Part shown: piece by piece, positions 8,682-15,610 of the stretch
Layout of the letters: every line of letters starts with the position of its first letter
How positions within the stretch are numbered: position 1 is the stretch's first letter
Origin: BACL11 sp945865535
GTDB lineage: Bacteria > Bacteroidota > Bacteroidia > Flavobacteriales > BACL11
NCBI GenBank assembly: GCA_947502765.1
Contig: CANNBA010000007.1
Location: 1 to 64,000, forward strand
DNA length: 64,000 nucleotides
Reading direction: 5' to 3'
Position numbers and translations under genes: made by a program
Notes under the pieces: generated by a model
Told to the model about the DNA's origin: nothing
The model's database searches: none
The model's input: only the letters and a program-made list of their open reading frames with translations

Positions 8682-9371
8682 TTAAGCAAAAACCTCATTT
8701 AGAATACTCTCAAATAACAGTCTTCCGTCTTGATTATTTAGTGCCCCATCAGAAGCTCTTTCGGGGTGAGGCATCATTCCAAATACATTTCTTTCTTTAT
8801 TACACACTCCCGCAATATTCATAAGTGAACCGTTAGGATTTGGGTCCTCCGTAATATTACCATCTTTATCGCAATATTTAAATAAAATTTGGTCGTTATC
8901 CACTAACAATTTTAAGGTTTTTTCATCTGCAAAATATCTTCCCTCACCATGGGCAATAGGAATTTTAATCGCACCATTGCCATACTTATTTGTTACCAAT
9001 GTATTTTTAGTGTTTACTTTTAAGAAAGTGTTTTTACATATAAATTTATGCGTTGTATTGTGCAACAGTGCGCCCGGCAACAAACCACTTTCAGTTAAAA
9101 TCTGAAACCCATTGCATATTCCCATTACATAGCCTCCTGCATTTGCAAATCCTATTATTTCTTTCATAATGGGCGAGAATTTTGCAATAGCTCCAGACCT
9201 TAAATAATCGCCATAAGAAAATCCTCCAGGCAAGATGACGAAATCTACTTCTTGTAAGTCAGTGTCTTTATGCCAAAGTTTTACGACTTCTTGCTTCATA
9301 ATTGTTTCAAGAACATACATCATATCCATGTCACAATTTGAACCAGGAAATACTACTACACCAAATTTCAT
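8682..9371 (-). CDS. purQ: Phosphoribosylformylglycinamidine synthase glutaminase subunit PurQ
   Basis: 229 aa from ATG 9371 (MKFGVVVFPGSNCD); an ATG two codons upstream is also possible. It is a class I glutamine amidotransferase. The nucleophile Cys is in GYVMGICNGFQIL, and the His/Glu pair is in MMPHPERA near the C-terminus. PurQ releases ammonia from glutamine for PurL in step 4 of purine synthesis. A separate PurQ implies the small-PurL/PurS arrangement rather than the fused large PurL. purD and purF are in this window, but purL and purS are not. A TAAATTTG box on the minus strand (9392-9399) lies about 20 nt upstream. Confidence 0.95.
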   Translation of the reverse strand: MKFGVVVFPGSNCDMDMMYVLETIMKQEVVKLWHKDTDLQEVDFVILPGGFSYGDYLRSGAIAKFSPIMKEIIGFANAGGYVMGICNGFQILTESGLLPGALLHNTTHKFICKNTFLKVNTKNTLVTNKYGNGAIKIPIAHGEGRYFADEKTLKLLVDNDQILFKYCDKDGNITEDPNPNGSLMNIAGVCNKERNVFGMMPHPERASDGALNNQDGRLLFESILNEVFA

Positions 9372-9391
9372 AAGCATAAATTATAAGAGTG

Positions 9392-9399
9392 CAAATTTA
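9392..9399 (-). promoter_or_regulatory. Predicted -7 box for purQ
   Basis: TAAATTTG on the minus strand matches TAnnTTTG and ends 20 nt before ATG 9371. It overlaps the stop-codon region of the upstream DUF6427 gene, so purQ may also receive read-through. Confidence 0.4.
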
Positions 9400-10335
9400 C
9401 ACATTAAAAGCAATCGCAAATTTATAATAGAGGGAAGAAATTACCAACAAAGAAAATAAACGCTCTGCCATTTTTCTTTTTTTAGTGTAGACAAAATAAT
9501 TACCCAAAATAATTGCTAAGGGCAGGAGCGAGAAGTAAAAATATTCCCAACCAGAATAATTAGCAATTAAAATACTAATCATAAAAAACCAAATGATTGT
9601 CATAAATGTTCTTCTTGATTTGATGCTTTTTTTATACAGCCACATAAAGAGTTCAAAAAATGAAAATAATACAACCAATATTAGTGTCGCTAACCAGATT
9701 ATTTTTGACAAGTGCTCTTCTTTGATAGTTGAAAAACTGATTTGGGAGAACTTAAAAAATTTAGGCATAGAAAAAGGAATTTCTGTAACAACTACAAAAA
9801 CAAAATAAAACAAATAAGGAATGAGCATGCCTAAAAAAATAGTAACAAAAATTCGCCAATTGAGATTACCATAATTGATACTAAATATAATCAAAATTAG
9901 TATCAAATAAATTAAGTTTGGAAAAATAAAGGTAAGAACGCCCAATATAATTGAGGCATTAAAATACTGAGAAAACGGCAGATCTTTTTGATAGCTTTCC
10001 ATTAAAAAATTAAATAAAAATAAAACCAGAAAAGCAGATATCCAAACTTCAACGGTATTAATAAAAGGACTACTAATTAAAATAAATACAACCCCAATTA
10101 CTAAATTTTCTTTGCGGATAATGTTTTTCTCATAAATAATATTGTTGAGTCCGGTGCTTAAAAAAAATGGAATAGTAAAACCTAACAGAAGTACAATTAC
10201 AGGCTTCAAATAGGGATGACTAAATACGATATCTATATCAGATTGGAGTAATGGAAAAAGAACAAATAGCACACAAAAAATAATAAAAAAAAGTATTATT
10301 GAAGGTTTTGGATTGATAAGGTGTTTTAAAAACAT
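9397..10335 (-). CDS. DUF6427 family polytopic membrane protein
   Basis: 312 aa, strongly hydrophobic, with roughly eight to ten membrane segments and no soluble domain. The N-terminus (KHLINPKPSIILFFIIFCV) and the pattern INTVEVWISAFLVLFLFNFLMESYQKDLPFS match the Bacteroidota family DUF6427. The family is usually found close to a DUF6341 small protein, and one such gene is encoded divergently here at 10388. Function is unknown, and no transport motif is recognisable. purQ follows on the same strand. Confidence 0.75.
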   Translation of the reverse strand: MFLKHLINPKPSIILFFIIFCVLFVLFPLLQSDIDIVFSHPYLKPVIVLLLGFTIPFFLSTGLNNIIYEKNIIRKENLVIGVVFILISSPFINTVEVWISAFLVLFLFNFLMESYQKDLPFSQYFNASIILGVLTFIFPNLIYLILILIIFSINYGNLNWRIFVTIFLGMLIPYLFYFVFVVVTEIPFSMPKFFKFSQISFSTIKEEHLSKIIWLATLILVVLFSFFELFMWLYKKSIKSRRTFMTIIWFFMISILIANYSGWEYFYFSLLPLAIILGNYFVYTKKRKMAERLFSLLVISSLYYKFAIAFNV

Positions 10336-10387
10336 GCTGCTTGCTAAAAAATATTTAAATTTGCCACAGTAAATTAAAACAAAAATT

Positions 10388-10564
10388 ATGAAAGAAGTAT
10401 TTTATGCAATCGGTGATTTTTTTGGCTTGATTTTTAATGGTGTTGAAGTTTTAGGTAATGCCCCAAACTATTTTTATATTGGCGTGATCTTTGCCTTTTT
10501 AGTAGTGTGGATAACTAAAATGTTAAAGCACAGAAAAGATAATGAAGAGCATGCTTCTTTATAA
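10388..10564 (+). CDS. Small single-pass membrane protein, DUF6341-like
   Basis: 58 aa: begins MKEVFYAIGDFFGLIFNGVE, then a membrane helix NYFYIGVIFAFLVVWITKML (residues 28-47), then a charged tail (KHRKDNEEHASL). Layout and end resemble DUF6341 of Bacteroidota, short proteins often found next to DUF6427. A TAAATTTG box about 36 nt upstream fits a divergent promoter shared with DUF6427. The 3' end overlaps the end of the convergent purD by 6 nt. Family assignment is by resemblance. That it is a real gene is supported by position, promoter and protein character. Confidence 0.7.
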   Translation: MKEVFYAIGDFFGLIFNGVEVLGNAPNYFYIGVIFAFLVVWITKMLKHRKDNEEHASL

Positions 10565-11827
10565 ATCAAACCCTATATCCTTACGATAGTACTTTCCTTC
10601 AAAGGAAATTCTTGCTGCACTTTCAAATGATTTTTCTAGTGCAATTTCCATTTTTTGTCCAAAAGAAGTTACTGCAATAACTCTCCCTCCATTTGTTTTA
10701 ATACCGCCATCATTTTTTGTCCCTGCGTGAAAAACAAGACTATTTTCAACGGCCTCAATCCCTGATATTGCTTTATTATTTTCATAAGTCTGTGGATAAC
10801 CTCCAGAAACAAGCATTACTGTTGCGGCAACCTCATCGGTAATTTCTAAATCTTTTTCGCTAAAAGTTCCATCATTAATCCCTTTAAGTAGATTCAAAAA
10901 ATCAGAGGTTATTCTAGGTATTACCACCTCAGTTTCAGGATCTCCCATTCTTACATTATATTCAATAACTTTTGGCTGTCCTTTTACATTTATAAGCCCA
11001 ATAAATACAAACCCTTTATAAGTGATGTTGTCTTTTTTAAGTCCTTCAATTGTGGGTTTTATAATTTCTCGTTCTACTTTTTCAATGTAAAACCTATCAG
11101 CAAAAGGAACTGGAGAAATTGCTCCCATTCCTCCAGTATTTAAACCAGTATCTCCCTCTCCAATTCTTTTGTAATCCTTGGCGGAAGGTAAAATTTTATA
11201 CGATTCTCCATCTGTTAATACAAAAACGGAAAGCTCAATACCTTTTAGAAATTCTTCAATTACCACTGTTGATGACGCTTCCCCAAATTTAGAATCAGCA
11301 AGCATAGCTTTTAATTCATTTTTAGCATCTTCAATCTTGTCAAGAATTAAAACTCCTTTTCCAGAGGCAAGTCCATCCGCTTTTAATACATAAGGAGCTT
11401 CTAAACTCTCCAAAAAACCATATCCTTCCTCTAGACTTTCTTTGGTAAAAGCTTGATATTTGGCAGTAGGTATATCGTGCCGAATCATAAATTCTTTTGC
11501 GAATTTCTTACTTCCTTCCAATTGAGCGCCCTGTTTTGAGGGTCCAATTAATGAGATATTTTTTAACCGCTCATCTTCTTGAAAAAAATCATAAATACCA
11601 TTAACCAAAGGATCTTCTGGCCCTACCAAAACCAATTCTATTTTTTCGGAAATAACAAATTCTTTAATACTTTCAAAATCATTTACACTAATGTTAATAT
11701 TTGTTCCTACTTTTTCTGTTCCGGCATTTCCAGGAGCAATAAATAGTTTATTACAACTGCTGCTTTGTGCTATCTTCCAAGCAAATGCATGCTCTCTCCC
11801 TCCGCTTCCTAGTATTAATACATTCAT
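10559..11827 (-). CDS. purD: Phosphoribosylamine--glycine ligase
   Basis: 422 aa, standard PurD length. GSGGREHAFAWKIAQS opens the N-terminal domain, followed by the ATP-grasp domain with YVLKADGLASGKGVLIL, NTGGMGAISPVPF and EYNVRMGDPETEVVIPR. It joins glycine to phosphoribosylamine, step 2 of purine synthesis. The start overlaps the yebC stop by one base, so purD is probably translated by coupling from a lepA-yebC-purD message. Confidence 0.97.
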   Translation of the reverse strand: MNVLILGSGGREHAFAWKIAQSSSCNKLFIAPGNAGTEKVGTNINISVNDFESIKEFVISEKIELVLVGPEDPLVNGIYDFFQEDERLKNISLIGPSKQGAQLEGSKKFAKEFMIRHDIPTAKYQAFTKESLEEGYGFLESLEAPYVLKADGLASGKGVLILDKIEDAKNELKAMLADSKFGEASSTVVIEEFLKGIELSVFVLTDGESYKILPSAKDYKRIGEGDTGLNTGGMGAISPVPFADRFYIEKVEREIIKPTIEGLKKDNITYKGFVFIGLINVKGQPKVIEYNVRMGDPETEVVIPRITSDFLNLLKGINDGTFSEKDLEITDEVAATVMLVSGGYPQTYENNKAISGIEAVENSLVFHAGTKNDGGIKTNGGRVIAVTSFGQKMEIALEKSFESAARISFEGKYYRKDIGFDL

Positions 11828-12576
11828 TATTCGCTTTCCATAGCTCTTAAGATCTCCTCTGTTAATTCCATATTATGAAATACCTGCTGTACGTCATCAT
11901 TTTCTTCTAACAAATCTAAAAGTTTTAATACTTTTTCGGCTTGTTGGGCAGTAATTGTTTTAAAATTATTTGGGATTCTTTGTAATTCAGAATTTGCAAT
12001 TTCTATTCCTAATTTCTCTAATTTAGTCTGCATATTATTAAAATCTGGGAAATCGCAATAAGCTGTTACTGCCTCTTGATCAACATCTAACTCTTCCAGT
12101 CCAGCATCTATAAGCTCCATTTCTAGCTCCTCAATAGCCATATTTATATGACTAGGGTCAATAGTAAAAACTCCTTTTCTATCAAAAATAAATTCTAATG
12201 ATCCATTGGTTCCTAATAGGCCATCACATTTGCTAAAATAAGATCGAACATCAGCAACTGTTCTATTATTATTATTTGTTGCGCAATCAACAAAAACAGC
12301 AATGCCATTTAAAGCGTACCCTTCTAATGATATTTCTTCATAGTTAGCAGTATTTTTATCACTTGCTTTTTTAATTGCGCGCAATACATTGTCCTTAGGC
12401 ATATTTGCTGACTTTGCATTTTGCATTACTTGTCTTAACCTAGAATTAGTATCCGGATAAGGCCCTCCTTCTTTTACAGCCATTACGAGATCTTTCCCAA
12501 TTCTAGTAAAAACTTTGGCCATTTTTGACCACCTTTTCATCTTTCTAGCCTTTCTAAATTCAAATGCTCTCCCCAT
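11827..12576 (-). CDS. yebC: YebC/PmpR (TACO1) family protein
   Basis: 249 aa. It starts MGRAFEFRKARKMKRWSKMA, a Bacteroidota-style variant of the usual AGHSKWANIKHRK start, and continues VFTRIGKDLVMAVKEGGPYPDTNSRLR, the YebC signature. The C-terminal domains include VDCATNNNNRTVADVRSYF and GTNGSLEFIFDRKG. The family was first annotated as DNA-binding regulators. Mitochondrial TACO1 and recent bacterial work point to a ribosome-associated role, helping translation of difficult peptides such as polyproline. It lies 10 nt after lepA, another translation factor, which supports the ribosome role here. It overlaps purD by 1 nt. Confidence 0.93.
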   Translation of the reverse strand: MGRAFEFRKARKMKRWSKMAKVFTRIGKDLVMAVKEGGPYPDTNSRLRQVMQNAKSANMPKDNVLRAIKKASDKNTANYEEISLEGYALNGIAVFVDCATNNNNRTVADVRSYFSKCDGLLGTNGSLEFIFDRKGVFTIDPSHINMAIEELEMELIDAGLEELDVDQEAVTAYCDFPDFNNMQTKLEKLGIEIANSELQRIPNNFKTITAQQAEKVLKLLDLLEENDDVQQVFHNMELTEEILRAMESE

Positions 12577-12586
12577 AATTTATGAC

Positions 12587-14377
12587 TTAATCATCTAATT
12601 TTAATACTGATAAAAATGCTTCTTGAGGAATTTCAACATTACCTACTTGCCTCATTCTTTTCTTGCCTTTCTTTTGTTTTTCTAAAAGTTTTCGTTTTCT
12701 TGAAATATCTCCTCCATAACATTTTGCGGTTACATCTTTTCTAAGAGCTTTAACTGTTTCTCTAGAAATAATTTTAGCGCCAATTGCTGATTGTATGGCA
12801 ATATCAAATTGTTGCCTAGGGATGAGCTCTTTTAATTTTGCACATAACTTTTTGCCTAAATTATAGGAGTTTGTTTTGTGAACCAGTGCAGATAATGCAT
12901 CAACCGGCTCTCCATTTAATAAAATATCTAGCTTGGCCAAAACAGATGCTCTGTACTCAATTGGGGAGTAATCAAATGAAGCATATCCTCTAGAAATAGA
13001 TTTTAATTTATCATAAAAATCAAACACAATCTCACCTAATGGCATTTCAAAAGTAAGTTCAACCCTATCAGTTGTTAGGTAAACCTGATTTATCAATTCT
13101 CCTCTTTTTGTAATACACAAATTCATTACCGGCCCAATAAAATCAGACTTTGTAATCACCTGAGCCCGAATATACGGCTCTTCCACGCTCTCTAAAATAC
13201 TTGGATCAGGATAGTCTGAAGGATTGTGAATTTCTAGTTTTTTGCCGGTTCTTGTGTATGCATAATAAGACACATTGGGGACAGTAGTAATAACTGTCAT
13301 GTCGAACTCTCTTTCCAATCGCTCCTGAATAATTTCCATATGTAACATTCCTAAAAACCCACATCTAAAGCCAAATCCAAGTGCTGCAGATGATTCTGGC
13401 TCAAAAGTTAATGACGCGTCATTTAGTTGTAATTTTTCCATAGAGCTTCTAAGCTCTTCAAAATCCTCAGTATCGACAGGATAAATACCTGCAAACACCA
13501 TTGGTTTTACTTCCTCAAAGCCTTTTATGGCTTCAGTCGCAGGATTTTCAACAGTTGTAATAGTATCCCCAACTTTTACTTCTGTTGCAGTTTTAATTCC
13601 TGAAATAATATACCCAACTTCACCTGCTTTTAATGAATTTTTTGGAAATTGTTTAAGTCTTAATGCTCCAATTTCATCTGCATGATACTCCATGTCAGTT
13701 GCCATGAATTTCACCTTTTGTCCTTTTTTAATTTCGCCATTTACTACTTTAAAATAGGCCTCAACTCCCCTAAAAGTATTGTACAGGGAATCAAAAATCA
13801 TAGCTTGTAATGGAGCATTAGTATCTCCTTTGGGATGCGGAATCCTTTCTATAATAGCAGCCAAAATAGCTTCAATACCTATTCCAGTTTTAGCGCTTGC
13901 AGAGATGATATCTGCTTTTTCACACAAGATTAAATTGGTAATTTGATCTTTTACTAATTCCGGTTCAGCCGAAGGCAAATCAATTTTATTCAAAACAGGA
14001 ATAATTTCTAAATTATTGTCCAATGCTAAATAAAGATTAGAGATAGTCTGGGCTTGAATTCCTTGCGCTGCATCAACAATTAACAAAGCTCCTTCACAAG
14101 CTGCAATCGATCTTGATACTTCATAGGAAAAATCAACATGCCCAGGAGTATCAATCAAATTTAGTATATAATCTTCTCCTTTATAAGTATATTCCATTTG
14201 AATGGCATGACTTTTAATAGTGATTCCTCTTTCTTTTTCAAGATCCATATTATCAAGTACTTGGGCTTCTGCTTCCCTTTCTGTAACGGCCCCAGTAAAT
14301 TCTAATAAGCGATCTGCCAAGGTAGATTTTCCATGGTCAATGTGTGCAATAATGCAAAAATTCCTAATATTTTTCAT
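12587..14377 (-). CDS. lepA: Elongation factor 4 (back-translocating GTPase LepA)
   Basis: 596 aa from ATG 14377 (MKNIRNFCIIAHIDHGKSTLA); a start three codons upstream is also open but non-standard. The GTPase motifs are AHIDHGKST (G1), RGITIKSH (G2), DTPGHVDF (G3), NKIDLPSA (G4) and SAKTG (G5). They are followed by domain 2, domains III and V, and the LepA-specific C-terminal domain ending with SRKRKLLEKQKKGKKRMRQVG. LepA acts on stalled ribosomes or initiation and biogenesis at the membrane. A TATTTTTG box ends 6 nt before the start codon. Confidence 0.97.
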   Translation of the reverse strand: MKNIRNFCIIAHIDHGKSTLADRLLEFTGAVTEREAEAQVLDNMDLEKERGITIKSHAIQMEYTYKGEDYILNLIDTPGHVDFSYEVSRSIAACEGALLIVDAAQGIQAQTISNLYLALDNNLEIIPVLNKIDLPSAEPELVKDQITNLILCEKADIISASAKTGIGIEAILAAIIERIPHPKGDTNAPLQAMIFDSLYNTFRGVEAYFKVVNGEIKKGQKVKFMATDMEYHADEIGALRLKQFPKNSLKAGEVGYIISGIKTATEVKVGDTITTVENPATEAIKGFEEVKPMVFAGIYPVDTEDFEELRSSMEKLQLNDASLTFEPESSAALGFGFRCGFLGMLHMEIIQERLEREFDMTVITTVPNVSYYAYTRTGKKLEIHNPSDYPDPSILESVEEPYIRAQVITKSDFIGPVMNLCITKRGELINQVYLTTDRVELTFEMPLGEIVFDFYDKLKSISRGYASFDYSPIEYRASVLAKLDILLNGEPVDALSALVHKTNSYNLGKKLCAKLKELIPRQQFDIAIQSAIGAKIISRETVKALRKDVTAKCYGGDISRKRKLLEKQKKGKKRMRQVGNVEIPQEAFLSVLKLDD

Positions 14378-14383
14378 CAAGAG

Positions 14384-14391
14384 CAAAAATA
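14384..14391 (-). promoter_or_regulatory. Predicted -7 box for lepA-yebC-purD, 6 nt before the start codon
   Basis: TATTTTTG on the minus strand (TAnnTTTG) ends 6 nt upstream of the lepA ATG at 14377. A transcript from it would have almost no leader. Confidence 0.4.
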
Positions 14392-14438
14392 CATTTTTTC
14401 GCCTATACTAGAATAATTTTTTATAGTAGAAATCTTAT

Positions 14439-14446
14439 TATATTTG
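14439..14446 (+). promoter_or_regulatory. Predicted -7 box for the DUF2061 gene
   Basis: TATATTTG matches TAnnTTTG and ends 15 nt before ATG 14462. It lies in the short divergent region opposite the lepA promoter. Confidence 0.4.
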
Positions 14447-14461
14447 CTAAAACAAATATCT

Positions 14462-14881
14462 ATGGAAAAAGTAATAATGCGTAGGAGAAGACATTTAGCC
14501 AAAGCAATTACCTGGCGCATTATTGGGACATTAGATACATTTGTTTTATCTTGGCTTATAACAAAAGAACCATTAACTGCTGGATGGATTGCACTTGTAG
14601 AATTAATTACCAAAACCATCCTTTATTATTTTCATGAAAGAGCTTGGTTTGCATCAAATTTAGGAATAGAAAACAGAAAAAGACATATTTTCAAAACAAT
14701 TTCTTGGAGAATTATTGGAACGCTAGACACATTGTTGCTTTCATGGTTAATTACCGGCCAACTTAAACTTGGATTGCTTATAGGTGGTTTTGAAATAGTA
14801 ACCAAAATGGTGCTATATTATATGCATGAAAGAGTTTGGTTTGCCTCTAATTGGGGTATTATTAAGCCACCAAAAGATTAA
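14462..14881 (+). CDS. Membrane protein with two tandem DUF2061 domains
   Basis: 139 aa from ATG 14462, preferred over an in-frame TTG 18 nt upstream. Two DUF2061 units lie in tandem. Unit 1 is about residues 8-66 (RHLAKAITWRIIGTLDTFVLSW, then ELITKTILYYFHERAWF). Unit 2 is about residues 73-133 (RHIFKTISWRIIGTLDTLLLSW, then EIVTKMVLYYMHERVWF). Each has two membrane helices and the K..(T/S)WR..GT.DT..LSW and K..LYY.HER.W signatures. The HER motif and conserved Arg/Trp residues suggest a bound ligand or ion, but no activity is established. The 3' end overlaps the convergent rhomboid gene by 4 nt. Confidence 0.88.
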   Translation: MEKVIMRRRRHLAKAITWRIIGTLDTFVLSWLITKEPLTAGWIALVELITKTILYYFHERAWFASNLGIENRKRHIFKTISWRIIGTLDTLLLSWLITGQLKLGLLIGGFEIVTKMVLYYMHERVWFASNWGIIKPPKD

Positions 14882-15549
14882 GAAGGGCCTTCTTTTTTTG
14901 TAATTGTATAGTTTATTTCAATTTTATTTTCTTCAATCTCCTGTTTTTCTAATTCTTCATCAATTTCCCATTGATACTTTTTAGCTGGAGGGCCCTCATT
15001 CCTGTAAAATACAGCCACTAAAATTCCAGCTACAAATCCTGCTAAATGACCTTCCCATGAGATAGGCTCCTTAGTTGGAATAACTCCCCAGATCATAGAT
15101 CCATATAAAAATATAATTATCAAACTCACTGCTGCTAGTCTTGGATTTTTACGAATTACCCCACTAATACATAAAAAAGAAGCAAGAGCATAAATGATTC
15201 CACTAGCGCCAATATGAAATGATGGTCTTCCAATAATCCAAAGCCAAAATCCTGAAATAAAAAATAGCCAAACAAAAATTGGCAATGCTATTTTCCGATA
15301 TACAGAAAATAATAGTCCGCCAAGAATTAATATCGGATATGAATTATTAAATAAATGGGTAAGATCTTTATGAATAAAAGGAGAGAATAAAAGCCCTCTT
15401 AATCCTTTTAGTGTTTGTGGAGACACTCCAAATTTAACAAATGACAAATCAAACTGCAGTTCAATTAGTTTTACCAACCACATTACTAAAAGAAATAAAA
15501 ATGGGATAAATAAAATGCTAAAAATTTCTTTTTTTTCTGATGTGTTCAT
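14878..15549 (-). CDS. Rhomboid family intramembrane serine protease
   Basis: 223 aa with about six membrane segments. The catalytic Ser is in HIGASGIIYAL and the catalytic His in SWEGHLAGFVAGIL. HLTHLFNNSYP-type residues (here HKDLTHLFNNSYP) mark the transmembrane helix 2 oxyanion region. The C-terminus is a soluble charged tail (EIDEELEKQEIEENK). Rhomboids cleave membrane proteins within or near the bilayer; the bacterial substrates are rarely known. It is convergent with the DUF2061 gene and divergent from polA. Confidence 0.93.
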   Translation of the reverse strand: MNTSEKKEIFSILFIPFLFLLVMWLVKLIELQFDLSFVKFGVSPQTLKGLRGLLFSPFIHKDLTHLFNNSYPILILGGLLFSVYRKIALPIFVWLFFISGFWLWIIGRPSFHIGASGIIYALASFLCISGVIRKNPRLAAVSLIIIFLYGSMIWGVIPTKEPISWEGHLAGFVAGILVAVFYRNEGPPAKKYQWEIDEELEKQEIEENKIEINYTITKKEGPS

Positions 15550-15610
15550 TCTAAATATTAAGTAGTAAAAGTAAGTAAATAATGCCGATAAATTGTATTT
15601 TTACATTGAG

